Part shown: positions 1 to 11,889 of the stretch, in pieces
Layout: every line of letters starts with the position of its first letter
Numbering within the stretch: the stretch's first letter is position 1
Source of the DNA: Chrysemys picta bellii
Taxonomy: Eukaryota; Chordata; Testudines; Emydidae
Reading direction: 5' to 3'
Length of the DNA stretch: 64,000 nucleotides
Assembly: GCF_011386835.1 (NCBI RefSeq)
Contig: NC_088791.1
Location: 126,146,943 to 126,210,942 of the forward strand
Notes under the pieces: model-generated
The model's input: only the letters and a program-made list of their open reading frames with translations
What the model was told of the DNA's origin: nothing
The model's database searches: none
Program-made: the position numbers and the translations under genes

Positions 1-983
1 CCTATGCAGTTTTACACCTGCGTAGGATCTGGCCCATAATGTTTAAAAAACTTTTTGTTATATTTTATACAAACTATATGCACAGTCTCTCACATATTTG
101 CCAGACACGTTTGATACCTCATTGAAAACCTTTTATCTTTCAGTCGTGCTAGTAATTCAGTATGACTTTCACTTTTTCAGCTAATCAAAGAAATCTCCAT
201 TTTATAAATTGGTTCCAGAGTAATGTTGCTGTTCATTCTGCTCATTCTAGTATCTTTAGAGATTCTGTATCACAAATATCCCTGGAATGCCAATCTGTAA
301 ACAGAGAGTAATGTTTTACATACTCCAGTCATTTCAACTATTCTTGTGTATTGCCAGAAAATAATAAAGCTAAATGACAATGGTAGCGCACTCTGCTATT
401 GCAAATGCTTGTTTAGTTTGCTTCCTTACAAACTGTAGCATCAACAAATCACACTTCATCCTAAACGCAGACACAAACAGAGAGACATGGAGTCTCATCC
501 TTTCAAAGCCTCAGTGACTGATACAGTTTTAACATAAGTGAATAGGACAAAACCAATATTTCATTAGAGTCTAAGTATAGTATGAAGAATGGTGCACTTC
601 TGCTTTAAATAATTACAGACCCCTTTCTGCAACTCAGTTGCCCAAATTGCTTGAAAGATGGATGAATTCTGAGTGTGCTTTTTGTCTAAACATAAATGAT
701 GATGAGCTACTTAAATATGCTTTTGGTCTTGTTCTCTCACTGCTTTTCACAATCATAATTTACAGCTATGGATAGCAGCAATCACTATAAAGGAAGTACC
801 TTCATTGATTTTGACCAGACTCTTTGATCTGGCAAATTACCAGTTACTGCTATCTTTGTCTCAGATGGCCTGTTTGTAAGTGTAGTATAATGGCTCTTTG
901 GCAACAAAAATGGTAAGATATAAGGAATTTTATGTAATTGTTTTAAGTGAGCTATTGCAATGTCTGTAAGGATGGCTTCAGGG
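1..983. other. AT-rich stretch without recognised features
   Basis: No coding frame with conserved character, no RNA gene and no clear terminal repeats were seen. The stretch ends at the target duplication of the hAT element that follows. Confidence 0.5.
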
Positions 984-991
984 TCTCTAAC

Positions 992-1218
992 CAGGGCCGG
1001 CTCCAGGCACCAGCTTGGCAAGCAGGTGCTTGGGGCGACCACTTCGGGGAGAGGCGGCAAATCCAGCAATTCGGCGGCAATTCGGCGGACGGTCCCTCAC
1101 TCCTGCTCGGAGCGAAGGACCCCTCACCGAATTGCCACCGTAGATTGCGATTGCGGCGCTTTTTTTTTTTTTTTTTTTTTGGCTGCTTGGGGCGGCCAAA
1201 ACCCTGGAGCTGGCCCTG
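992..1218. mobile_element. Non-autonomous hAT element (MITE), copy 1
   Basis: The element begins CAGGGCCGGCTCCAGG and ends CCTGGAGCTGGCCCTG, which are imperfect inverted repeats. It is flanked by a perfect 8-bp duplication TCTCTAAC (984-991 and 1219-1226). An 8-bp duplication is typical of the hAT superfamily. The interior is GC-rich with an 'ATTCGGCGGCAATTCGGCGG' motif and a T-homopolymer. A second copy lies at 28616-28795. It has no coding capacity of its own. Confidence 0.9.
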
Positions 1219-1229
1219 TCTCTAACCAT

Positions 1230-2474
1230 AGTCTCATAAGCAAACTAGGGAACTGTCTAGATCAAATTACTATAAGGTGGGTGCACAACTGGTTGAAAGA
1301 CCATAATCAGAGAGTAGTTATCAATGTTCCACTGTCAAACTCGGAGGATGTATCTTCTGAAATCCGGCAGGGGTCTGTCCTGGGTCCAATACTATTCAAT
1401 TATTTCATTAATGACTTGGATAATGAAGTGAATGGTAGGCTTATAAAATTTGCATATGACCCCAAGCTGGGAGGGATTGCAAGAACTTTGGAGAACAGGA
1501 TTAGAATTCAAAATGACCTTGACAAACTGGAGAATTGGTCTGAATTCAACAAGATGAAATTCAATACAGACAAAGGCAAAATACTACAGTTAGGAAGGAA
1601 AAATCAAATGGACAAATACAAAATGGGGAATTATTGGGTAGCTGGTAGCCCTGCTGAAAAGGATCTAGGGGTTATAATGGATCACAAATTGAATATGAGT
1701 CACCAATGTGATGCAGCTGTGAAAAAAGCTAATACTCTGGTGTGTTAACAGGAGTCTGGCATGTCAGACATGGGAGGTAACTGTCCCACTCTGTTTGGCA
1801 CTGATGGGGCCTCAGCTGGAGCACTGGGTCCAATTCTGAGTGCCACACTTTAGCAAACATGAAAGAGCCCAGAGAGGAGCAACAAAAATTATAAAAAGTT
1901 CAGAAAACCTAACCTTTGAGGAAAGGTTTAAAAAAAGGTACATTTAGTCTTGAAAAAAGATGACTAAGGGGTGGGGGCGGAGAGGAGAGGGGATAGGGTG
2001 ACCAGATGTCCTGATTTTATAGGGACGGTCCCGATTTTTGGGTTTTTTTTTATAGAGGCTCCTATTACCCCCCGCCCCCCATCCCCTGTCCCGATTTTTC
2101 ACGCTTGCTGTCTGGTCACCCTAAGAGGGGAGGATCTGATAACAGTTTTCAGCTATGTTAAGTGCTGTTATAGAGAGGATGATGATCAATTGTTCTCCAT
2201 GTCCACTGAAGGTAGGGCATAAAGTAATGGACTTAATCTGCAGCTAGGGGGATTTAGGTTACACATTAGGAAAAGCATTCTAACTATAACGGGAGTTAAG
2301 CTCTGGAATAGGCTTCCAAGGGAAGTTGTGGAATTCCCATCACAGGCAATTAAGAACAAGTTGGACAAACACCTGTCAAGAATGGTCTAGGTTTACCTAG
2401 TACAGGGGGGCTGGACTGGATGACTTCTCAGAGTCTTTTCCAGCCCTACATTTCTATGATGTCTATGATTCTAT
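1230..2474 (+). mobile_element. CR1 LINE, 5'-truncated, reverse transcriptase to 3' end
   Basis: An open frame at about 1250-1748 shows the C-terminal half of a CR1 reverse transcriptase: the motif QGSVLGPILFNYFINDLD, then the catalytic region, then the typical 'NKMKFNTDKGKILQLGRKN' and 'KDLGVIMDHKLNMSHQC' stretches. The catalytic box reads FAYDPKLGG where active copies have F/LADDTKLGG, so the active site is lost. The 3' UTR runs from 2124 and ends in a CR1-type tail of ATTCTATGAT-like units near 2440-2474. A hAT element (1994-2123) is inserted in the 3' part. The frame stops at 1746, so this is a dead copy. Confidence 0.9.
1994..2123. mobile_element. hAT MITE of 130 bp inside CR1
   Basis: The inverted ends are TAGGGTGACCAGA and TCTGGTCACCCTA. 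A perfect 8-bp duplication AGAGGGGA flanks it (1986-1993 and 2124-2131). The interior is short and T- and C-rich with no coding capacity. It interrupts the CR1 3' region, so it inserted after the CR1. Confidence 0.92.
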
Positions 2475-2519
2475 ATTGCTGAGTGCTAGGAGCCCAATTT
2501 TGAAACAGACTGTTTAGAC

Positions 2520-3727
2520 CAGAGGTCGGCAACCTATGGCACACGTGCCAAACACGACACGCGAGCTGATTCTGAGTGGCACGCTGCCTGCCCGGTGAGA
2601 GGAGGAGGAGGGGCAGAGGGGCCGGAAAGCGCCACGCTGGGGGAAGAAGCAGGGGAGGGGGGAAGCTTGGCTGCGGCAGGACCAAGCTTCTGCTTCCTGC
2701 CCCGGCAGGGGAGAGCGGTGGGGGGGGGGTCCCGGCCCTCCGCCCACTCAGCCCCCCCGCCCACCGCTCTCCCCTGCGGGGGCAGGAAGCAGAAGCTTGG
2801 TCCTGCGGCAGCCAAGCTTCCCCCTTCCCCCAGCGTGGTGCATTCCAGCCCCTCTGCCCCTCCTCCTCCCTCTCCCTACCAGCGATGGCCTTTGCGAGGG
2901 GGAGGGGGAGCAGAGCAGAGCCGAGCGGCAGCGTGCTCGCTGCTCCGTAGAGCAGGCAGAGAGAGGTAGGGATGGGCCTGGGGGAAGGGGGTGTAACAGG
3001 GCATATCCCTCCCAGCCCCCTGCCATGAGCCGCTCAGAGCAGGGGGCTGGGAGCACCCCCACAAGCCGAGCACCCCAGCCTTCTGCCCTGCACCTCGCCC
3101 CACCCCAACACACACCCATTCCTCTGCCCTGAACCCCCCACACACCCAGCCTTCTGCCCTGCACCTCCACACACCTCTCAGCCCTCTGCCCTGAACCCCC
3201 CCCCACCCAGCCCTCTGCCCTGACCTCGAGTCGCCCCAGCACCCAGCCTTCTGCCCTGTACCCCCACACCCGCCAGCCTTCTTCCCTGAACCCCCTACAT
3301 CCCCACTGCCCTCTGCCCTGACCTCTGAACCCTCCCCCCCACACACACCCAGCCTTCTGCCCTTCACCCTCTGCTCTGACCCCTGAACTCCCCCCCAGGT
3401 CTGGGGTCCCAGCTGCCGGCCCCTTGCCAGCCGGCATCCTGGCCACAGGCCCTGCTCAGCCCACTGCAGGCCTAGGTGAACAGAACCCCAGGCTGGAAGC
3501 GGGCTGAGCAGGCTGACGCCGTAAGATCAGCATTTTAATTTGATTTTAAATGAAGCTTCTTAAACATTTTGAAAACCTTGTTTACTTTACATACAACTAT
3601 ATTGTATAATCTTAGAGAGAGACACCTTCTAAAAAACGTTAACGTGTATTACCGGCACGCGAAACCTTAAATTAAAGTGAATAAATGAAGACTCAGCACA
3701 CCACTTCTGAAAGGTTGCCTACCCCTG
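2520..3727. mobile_element. Large non-autonomous hAT element with GC-rich interior
   Basis: The ends are CAGAGGTCGGCAACC and GGTTGCCTACCCCTG, inverted repeats of each other, with a perfect 8-bp duplication GTTTAGAC (2512-2519 and 3728-3735). The interior has an inverted GC-rich segment (about 2577-2880) and a minisatellite-like run at about 3040-3400. The last 200 bp are AT-rich and match the short copy at 15646-15956, which shows that the two belong to one family. The long open frames in the GC part are composition artefacts. Confidence 0.93.
3040..3400. repeat. GC-rich minisatellite-like array inside hAT element
   Basis: Diverged units of roughly 30-40 bp containing CAGCCTTCTGCCCTGNACC are repeated about eight to ten times with variable C-rich spacers. 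The array is absent from the shorter family member at 15646, so it is an internal expansion. Confidence 0.75.
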
Positions 3728-3849
3728 GTTTAGACACTGATGGCTTTAGAGTAACTTACTAAAGACACAGTACGGCTTAAGAAACAACGTTTGGCAATTA
3801 TGCAATGGATCCAATAATGAATCAAACTGAAAGTAATGCATGATTAAGT

Positions 3850-4632
3850 ATTGGATCATATTGTGAGGGGGCAAAAATCCTAACTGGTTTCAAGACTAAG
3901 CTTGATGCATTTATGGAGATGGTCTGATGCGATTGCCTACAATGGCATGTGTTCCATCTGTGACTGCTGGTAACTAATATCCCTGATGGCTGGAGATGGT
4001 ACACTAGGGAGGTGTCTACGCCGCATTTAGACATCCGCAGCAGGCCTGTGCCAGCTGATTCGGGCTTGTGGGGCTGTGGCTAAGGGACTGTTTAATTGTG
4101 CTTTAGAAATTTGGGCTTGGGCTGAAGCCCAGGCTTTAGGACCCTGCAAAGTTGGAGGAGCTCAAGCATCATCTACACTGCAGTTAAACAGCCCCTTAGC
4201 CTGAGCCCAAATCAGCTGGTACAGACCAGCCTTAGATGTTTAATTGCAGTGTAGACATACCCTAGATGGGGAGAGCTTTGAGTTACTACAGCAAATTCTT
4301 TCTGAGGCATTTGGCTGATGAGTCTTGCTGACATGCTCAGGGTCTGACTGCTGTATTTGGAGTTGGGAAGGAATTTTTTCCCCGGTCAGTCTGGCAGAGA
4401 TCCTGCAGGGTTTTTTCCTTCCTATGTAGCATGGGCACAGGTCACTTGCAGGTTTTAACTAGTGAAAATGGCCGATTCTCTGTAACTTGCAGTCTTAAAA
4501 TCATGATTTGAGGACTTCAGTAACTCACCCAGAGGTTATGGGTCTATTACAGGAGTAGAGGGGGAGAAGTGGATGTCAGACTAGATGATCACATTTGGTC
4601 CCTTCTGGCCTTAAAGTCTATGAACCTATGAG
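3850..4632 (+). mobile_element. CR1 LINE 3' UTR fragment, split by a foldback element
   Basis: This is a CR1 3' untranslated region of a different subfamily from the copy at 1230. It ends with 'CCCTTCTGGCCTTAAAGTCTATGA' style sequence and a short ATGAACCTATGA tail. A foldback MITE (4007-4262) sits within it; removing that element and one TA restores a continuous CR1 line. Confidence 0.8.
4007..4262. mobile_element. Foldback MITE with TA target duplication
   Basis: The ends GGGAGGTGTCTAC and GTAGACATACCC are inverted repeats and the whole element is roughly palindromic around 4130-4150. TA flanks it on both sides (4005-4006 and 4263-4264), as in Tc1/mariner-type insertions. A 3-bp CTA duplication is also possible. 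The terminal GGGTATGTCTACAC-like motif is shared with the element at 9247-9532. Confidence 0.8.
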
Positions 4633-4700
4633 TAATTTTGAATGGAAATATGAGTGCATACTCCCTGAAAGAAGTTAAAGATATAGAGAACTGTGTAGTG

Positions 4701-4993
4701 CAGTGGTTCTAAATTGGGGTACATGTACTCTCGGGGGTATGCAGAGGTCTTCCAGGAGGTAATTCTACTCATCTAGATCAGTGTTTCTCAACCCAGTGGG
4801 AGTCGCAGGATGGGTTTAGGGGGTCACATATGCAGGGCTGGCATTAGGGGGTGGCAAGCAGGACAATTGCCTGGGGTGCCATACCCCAGGCAACCCTGTG
4901 AAGCTATGTTAGATGCTTCAGCCCCGGGTGGCAGGTCTTGGGCTTCAGACTCCTGAAACTGGTTCACTAGTCTGGAAAGGTTGAGAACTACTG
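4701..4993. mobile_element. hAT-like composite element
   Basis: It begins CAGTGGTTCTAAATT and ends GGTTGAGAACTACTG, which match as inverted ends. A second start, CAGTGTTTCTCAACC, lies at 4779, so two related elements may be joined or nested. No clean 8-bp duplication was seen. The interior 'TTCAGCCCCGGGTGGCAG' segment is non-coding. Confidence 0.6.
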
Positions 4994-5261
4994 CTATGGT
5001 GTGAATATAGCTCTGGGATGCTTTAGTGGCAAAGTGAAATAGACTGTGCATCACACATACTGGGGCACTTGTATGATCTGGTATATGGTTTCTGCATGGT
5101 GAATAGTAAAACTCCCATTGACTTCAATAAGCGCTTTTGTAAATCCCACCTCCGCTGTGCCAAGATTTCTTGGAATACTTTATTAATCAACATTAAAGAG
5201 TACTTGTTGTCATTTGGTATCATCAGAATTTCTTGGAAGGTTGTGGTGACAATAAGTGGGC

Positions 5262-5655
5262 AAAAGTTAAAAAAAAACTGGGCATGTTTAGTCTTGAGAG
5301 ATGATATAGGGGAGACCTGATAAGACTCTTCAAATATGTTAAGGGCTGTGATCAATTGTTCTCCATTCCCACTCAAGATGGGATAGAAGCAATGGGTTTA
5401 TTCTGCACCCAGGGAGGTTTAGGTTACATATTAAGAAAAACTTTCTAATTATAAGGCTAGTTCAATACTGGAATAGATTACTGAGGGAGGTGGTGGAATC
5501 TCCATCATTGGAGGCTTTTAAGAACAGGTTGGACAAACACCTGTTAGAGATGGTCTAGAGTTACTTGGTTCTGCCTCAGAGCAGGGGGCTGGACTTCTTG
5601 ACTTCTCGACTTCTCAAAGTCCCTTCCAGGCCTCTATTTCTATAATTCTGTATAG
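5262..5655 (+). mobile_element. CR1 LINE 3' end fragment
   Basis: The sequence has the usual CR1 3' UTR order: 'AGACCTGATAAGACTCTTCAAATATGTT', then 'GGTTTAGGTTACATATTA', then 'GGCTGGACTTCTTGACTTCTC', and an ATTTCTATAATTCT tail. A small duplication, CTTGACTTCTCGACTTCTC, is present near 5597. It is related to the 3' end of the copy at 1230-2474. Confidence 0.85.
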
Positions 5656-8600
5656 TCATAAGCACAGACTAAATTCTTTTGTTCTGGAAGAACCATGAAA
5701 CGCATTCCATAGCCTTTACACTTGTGATCACCTCACTTAGACTCTGCCTACTAATTCATCTGGACCTATAACCACTTCTTGTGTTCTAAATCTCTGAGCT
5801 ATTTTAAATTAAAAGCTGCCACTGAACTGTTTTCCTTTCCCCCTAAATGTAGCATGAGCTTACATCAGGTCATAGCAAGTAATGGCCCAAGATCAGTAAC
5901 TGGTACCAAAGTGTAACCTGCCTTTACAGATAAATAGATATGTAAAATATTGCAGTACCGATTCACTTTAAAACTTTTCTAACCTATCTTTTCTGTGAGA
6001 TGTGAGGCATAGCCAAAATACATGATGGTATGGTGTAGTATAAAAGTTTTCTGGGTAATTGTTTGAGATAACCTGTACAGCTTACTCAACTTCACTTTTG
6101 AGTAACGCGGTTTCCCAAACTCATGCCAATGAAAACTTATACCACCAAGTGCCATTATGTAGTGAGGGTTGTTTGTAGGGGCCTAAGCCTGGATTTTGCT
6201 CAGACAAAACTCCCAGGAGCACAAGTCCTATATTCTCCCCTAGTAAATATTTGTAAACCAAGGTGAGGCTCAGTATTATAATTAAGCACTGTACCTTTCT
6301 TTCACCCACCCACCCACATTAGTATATGTTTTCTCTGCCCCCTCAGCTATGCAACCTGTGCACCCACCTGGCAGTGACCACACAGAGAATTATCGGTGGG
6401 CATTGAGGGAGAAGAGCCTCAGGAGAATCTGCATAAATAGGAACATGTGTGTGCATAAAATTGTGATGAATGGATCCCTTGGCTAGAATATTAAGCAATA
6501 ACTTCAACTGAGTGACTGGATTTAGAATGTTAAAACAAGTGCCATACACATCAGTGAGGTATATGCACTCAGTGTGCTTCTTCAACATTGACAATTATCT
6601 CTACTAATGATGCATTTGCAGTGCAGCCTGCTGGACTTCTTGGCCCAAATTCAAGTCCTAACCTAGCACAATTAACTTAAATGGAATTCTGCCTTCTTAC
6701 ACTAAGGCTGAGTTTTTTGCACATTGACTTATGACAAAGCTTAGACTAAAGGGAATTTCACTTGTACATTGGCCTTTACAAATATTTTCACTCTTGAAAG
6801 GAAACCTGATTGACAACGGTAAAGAATATGAGCCATTGAATTAGAACATCCCAGATTTTACTAAGAACACTCAAAATATGCAAATATACAGGAGGGGAAG
6901 CAACATTCTTATTCCTATTTACAATGCTTTTGATAGACAGAAATAATTCTCTTGTTGCTTGTTACTGAGAAGAATAATTAATTTTGCTTTGTCTGTAGAA
7001 AGGCAAAAGCTGACAATCACGTAACAACATAGGTTGCATAAATTGGTTGACTTTAGATGCCGCCCCCAAGCCCATAACAGCTTACATAGAATAAATGATT
7101 TCTTAATGATGCCAGGTTCCATTAGAGCAGTAGCTGAAACATAGTTTTAATTGACACATACCATGTCCTAGGAAAATAACAGGCAAACTCCCTGACCATT
7201 CAATTACCATATAAATAGGAATGCACAGATCTCTGCTCATATCAGCATCTTGCTTTTTGTTGATGAAAATATGTTAATGGGTAAAAGCAGATTTTCATTT
7301 GAATAATAACTTAATGCTTCTTTGAATTTCAGATGGTGGATTAAGCCCTTTCTTTAAAAGTTTCCATTTTCCCTATAGTTCACCAGCTGCTCATGGGGGA
7401 AATAATAAATAAAAAAGCAAGTGGGAGTCTTCAAACATCCGCACCTGCTAGGGTGCTGGGGTTTTTATAAGCCTGTTTAGGGAAATGAAACATGAGAGTT
7501 CCATTTTATCTTTGTTCAGAAGGCTATCATTGGATGTGAGGGAGGGGATGGGGAGAAAAGAAAGCCAGTGACATGTATTTCAAGATTGGGACCCATTTTC
7601 TTTATCACATCTTATAAGCCCTTTTGGATCCTTGCCATATTCATTGCCAGTTGGAGCTGATCCATCTCTCCTTCACATCTACATGGTTAAGATTTACAAG
7701 AACACTGAGAGAATAAACAGCACTTTCTTCTTTTTGACTTGACTGTAGGCGAAGCACTGGATCTGAGCCAAAATTAATTAAGTGCTGTGTACTGATCCTG
7801 AATTGTTCAACTAGGTGGTTGTTCACAGAGAAATGGTAATAGATGTAGCAGCATCATACATTTTTCTTCATTCTCCATCCTCCAGACGGTGCTTTGTCTC
7901 ATTTCATTTTTTCAGTATTAGGCATGTAACAAATCCTTTTTCTTTGTAATCAGTGGATCCCAAATACTAGCTATTCTTTCCCCACCTTCAGGATAGTCAG
8001 TAATGTCACGGTCAAGCAGAAACTAGCTGTAGTTTGTGCTAAAGTGATCACTCACACCAGTCACGAGGCTTGCTTCCAACAATAAGCAGAAATAAGACAA
8101 CATGAGAGGCAACAACCACCAAGGCCTTCCCTGATTTCTTGAAGAACAGCTCAACCCTTTCTGCTTTTCAGATCACATTCCCCCCAAATATACCACCATG
8201 CTTCCCCTTTAAAATGATAAACAAAGTCTGAATCCTGCATACTGACTTAAATAAGAGTTTTAGTTGTACCAGGAATATGAGATTGAGTCCCAAGGCTGGA
8301 ATTTTCAAAGTTGCCTCGCTGAGCATCTCAATTTGTAGTTATACAAGGTGGTACATGTGACCTGCCTTCCTGTGTGTATTTTCAAAAGGTGTCCTACGCA
8401 CATATCTGCTTTTAAAATCAGATCTGGTAACTGTAAATTCCGAAGTCCAGGTGGTCTGTGTGTACTGAAGCTGAATGTATGGATGCCCTCTTAGAAGGCA
8501 AAGAACTGAAGTTTTCAGAAGGGTTTGCTTTTTCTCCAAGATTAACACCGGGAGGCGTTCTGTGTCTTTCAGTGCCCCACTCTATGGAAAGGGAATGTGT

Positions 8601-8862
8601 GTCCTTTAGCCTAGCTGGATAATACTCTGCAATAAAATGATCTGTGTGCATATAGTTGTTCTGCTGAAAAGAAAGGAACGTGCTAGTAGATAACTTAGCT
8701 GTTTTTATTTGCTGCTTGAAAAAGTTGTATTTTTCTTGACATTCTTTGTATTTCTCTCCCACATATCATTATCGTCATCATAGATGAGCTGCAAAAAGGG
8801 TCTACTTCTTTGCTTTGGAAAGGACCACCATGATAGTGTGGTAAGATTTACAGTGTGCCTAA
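5656..8862. other. AT-rich non-coding stretch
   Basis: No conserved coding signal was seen. A half of a foldback repeat with the motif ATTTTCAAAGTTGCCT occurs near 8300; the same motif forms a complete foldback at 53955-54068. The remaining DNA shows no structure that I can name. Confidence 0.5.
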
Positions 8863-8870
8863 TTCTAAGC

Positions 8871-8998
8871 CCCAGGTGCTGGAACTAGGGATGCAATTGC
8901 ACCCCCTGGCTTGAAGTGGTTTCCATCATATACAGGGTTTACAGTTTGGTTCAATGGCTCTCAGCATCCCCACTACACAAACTGTTCCAGCACCCCTG
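8871..8998. mobile_element. Short hAT-like MITE
   Basis: The ends CCCAGGTGCTGGAAC and GTTCCAGCACCCCTG form inverted repeats. The flanks TTCTAAGC (8863-8870) and TTAGAAGC (8999-9006) resemble a diverged 8-bp duplication with two mismatches. Confidence 0.6.
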
Positions 8999-9246
8999 TT
9001 AGAAGCATTCAAAATCATGAGGCAGACCCCAAGCAATCAAGAAATTTGCCTTAAAAATCATGCCACTTTTAGCCTCTGGGGTACACTTAGGTCACTAAAT
9101 AAAGAGCTAATTTAAAAAAAAAATGATGCAACAGTATATTTTGAGGTTTAAGTGTCTTAAGTAAAGGAGACGGGAGCAGGTTGGGAAGGACACAAATAAA
9201 GCATAAATAGAATTCTTCGTTCCCTTGTTTCCCATTAATGCTCTTA

Positions 9247-9532
9247 GGGCAGGTCTACACTAACCCCCCAATTCGAACTAAGGTACGCAACTTCAGCTAC
9301 GTGAATAACGTAGCTGAAGTTCGAAGTACCTTAGTTCGAACTTACCTCGGTCCAGACGCGGCAGGCAGGCTCCCCCGTCGACTTCGCGGTACTCCTCTCG
9401 CTGAGCTGGAATACCGCAGTCGACGGCGAGCACTTCCGGGTTCGACTTATCTCGTCCAGACAAGACGCGATAAGTCGAATCCAGAAGTTCGATTTGCTTG
9501 CCGCCGAACTACCGGGTAGTGTAGACCTACCC
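9247..9532. mobile_element. MITE with TTA target duplication and two internal hairpins
   Basis: The ends GGGCAGGTCTACAC and GTGTAGACCTACCC are inverted repeats, flanked by TTA on both sides (9244-9246 and 9533-9535). Two strong internal inverted repeats are present: arms at 9272-9302 with 9308-9340, and arms at 9432-9455 with 9462-9488. The GC- and CpG-rich interior stands out from its AT-rich surroundings. TTA suggests Harbinger-type and TA suggests mariner-type mobilisation; I cannot decide between them. Confidence 0.85.
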
Positions 9533-9535
9533 TTA

Positions 9536-10055
9536 GTGTCTAATCCCATACTGTGCTTTAGCTCTGCCTGATGTCTATGCATCCATATAATTGGAGATGT
9601 TAACCAAACTAATAAAAAATGTACTGCCATATATGGCTGATGTGACAGCTGGAGGTTTTATTAAAACTGGAAGCTGATTTTGGAACGGTTCTATTTTAAA
9701 TTCTGACCATGATGGTGGCGCTCCATTGACAACTGGACTATGCTTGCAGCTGTTCACAGTGAGGACTATATTTTAGTAGACAGATTTTCATATAGACTGC
9801 TTCCCATCTAACTCATGAACTGCCCACAGCATGTGACCACACAGTTCTTCATGGCCTGCTATTTGTGAACCCTTTATGATTAAAAGATGATGTGTAATTT
9901 AGGAAGGTGTTAATAAGGAAGACAGGTGCAGTTTAGGTAAACTAGGGATGCTGTAACCTAGTTGAAGATCTGGTTGAAGGTTGCCACTTGGTAACACTAG
10001 TTAATGCTAACAATTTTTGAAAAGAATATAAAGCCTAATGCTTCAGGGTTTAAGA
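9536..10055. other. Non-coding stretch without recognised features
   Basis: Only ordinary AT-rich sequence was seen between the MITE and the next CR1 fragment. Confidence 0.45.
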
Positions 10056-10237
10056 CAAGATTTATTAAGAAGTAGGATGAGATCTTTTGTGGAGGGGCAG
10101 ATTATTCCATATCTTCTCACTGTGGGGCAGCTTACACATCCTTCTGAAGCATCTGATGCTGGCCACTGTTGGAGCCAAAACTGGAGTAGATGGACCATGG
10201 GTCTGATCCAGTATGGAAATTCCTATATTCCTACTGC
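10056..10237 (+). mobile_element. CR1 LINE 3' end fragment
   Basis: It carries a CR1 3' terminal segment with 'GAAGCATCTGATGCTGGCCACTGTTGGA' and 'GGTCTGATCCAGTATGG', ending in 'TTCCTATATTCC'. A related copy lies at 51064-51212. It is strongly 5'-truncated. Confidence 0.85.
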
Positions 10238-11889
10238 TGTATTTCTTGCAGAGGATCTCTCTCGGCAAAGGTTTATACCAGTACAATTTGCCCTTTTCCT
10301 ATCAAATCTTATTTATCGCTACCTGCAAGAATTGACCAGTATGATGACTGGCGTCGGCCCTATATGTTTACACTATTATCTTTTGCAAGTCACACTGACA
10401 TCATTCATGTGTTAATGTAACAGTGGGTTAATAATACTGCCCATATCATATTACCTTCCAGTTCTCTTGCACAATTCTTCTACATGTCATAGTAAAGTTT
10501 CCAAAACTCTCTGAACACTTGAGGACAGATCCTCAGCTGATGTACATTGAAATAGCTTCACTAAAGTCAATAGAAATACACCAGGGTACACTAGCTGAAG
10601 ATCTGGCGCATGTTAAAGTTTATTTACCAAGAAGGTGGGTGACTCTGTAGGTTCACTGCGCTGCTGTGCCTCCTCTTGCTAAACGGAATTTCCTGGTGGC
10701 AGAAATACAATGGTGACTTCAGAAACTTTTGTGAAAGCACATGTAAGAAAAAAATGCATTTCACACAGCTCTTCAGTGACTTTCATTCCTACTTTTCTAT
10801 AAAAACTCTTTTGTATTTCAAGTACTCTGTTTTTGAGCAATTAGTATGAGTGGCTAGATGACTATTGGAGGAAGTGTTTGAGGGGGAGGAAAACAGAAAC
10901 AAAACCCCAAAATAACCAATTTTGTAGCAGACCTATCTAATTTTTTTTATTATAAATGGCACAGCATACATTTCTCTCGTTAAATGTATTGCTTAATTCA
11001 CATAGTACCACAAGACTACATAGACTAGAAATTTGAAATTACATAGACATTCAAATAATGCACACATTTGTAGTCCTATCCAATCTATGTATGCATCATT
11101 GTGATACCTGTCACATCATCATTGAATCTAACATTATTAAGAGTCACAGTGCCAATAATAAATCTTTTGATGCTTGCTTTCACCTTAGGGGACTTTTATT
11201 TTTGTCTTTCTCTGAAGCAATTTTTTAAAAATTGAGAATGATGTTGCTTAAATGAAACGGGGGGGAAATTACACTGTCTCGATGGCTAATAAAAATAAAT
11301 TTTGTTCTGATAGATAGGAAGTGACAAAAATAGAAAGTCTGTCTCACTCTGTGTATAAACAATGTGTATATACCTACATACACACAAGCATAAATAGTGG
11401 GCTCTTTTTCTCTTTATGAAGAAGCAAAGGTTTTAAAATGGAGTAAGGCTTATTTAGTACAGCTTTATTGATTTACTCTCTCAGTCCAGCTCCAGGAAAT
11501 ATATTTTTATAGGGAGACACCATAGCAGCTCTATTTACCTTCACACCCTAATAAATTACACAGTACAAGCTTAAGGGGCCCGAAGGTTAAAACTTGTCTC
11601 AAACACCCAGCATGGGAGGTGGGTGAACTGAGGCAATTTTCCATCTCGCAGAAGTCTGAAAGCTAGTGCACGCTACAAAGTTTCAATGGTATAATTTGCC
11701 TTCTTTCAGCATAGCCCTTCATGTGTCCACACTCAACTTGGGGTCTCATCAAGAAAACCCTGAAATCCTGTTGGTGAAGTTAAATCAGCCCCCTGGGGAG
11801 CACAAGCCCTCTGCCAGCACTCTTCCATTGGTACAATGCCTATGTGAATAGAGCGTTGTTGTTGTTGTTTTGGTTCAGTGCCTGAATTG
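10238..11889. other. Intergenic stretch with one palindromic repeat
   Basis: Apart from a palindromic MITE at 10519-10612, no gene, RNA or clear element was recognised. Runs of A/T are frequent. Confidence 0.45.
10519..10612. repeat. Palindromic MITE (GATCCTCAGCTG family)
   Basis: The arms GATCCTCAGCTGATGTAC and GTACACTAGCTGAAGATC are near inverted repeats around a core with 'AAAGTCAATAG'. A relative with the same core lies at 22655-22735. Confidence 0.65.

Noticed and set aside
960..1748. 262-codon frame as a single gene
   Set aside because: The first 85 codons are a hAT MITE read through its T-run; only the remainder is CR1 reverse transcriptase.
2748..3446. 232-codon open frame on the minus strand
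   Set aside because: It lies wholly inside the GC-rich minisatellite of a hAT element; the low-complexity glycine and arginine content follows from the repeat.
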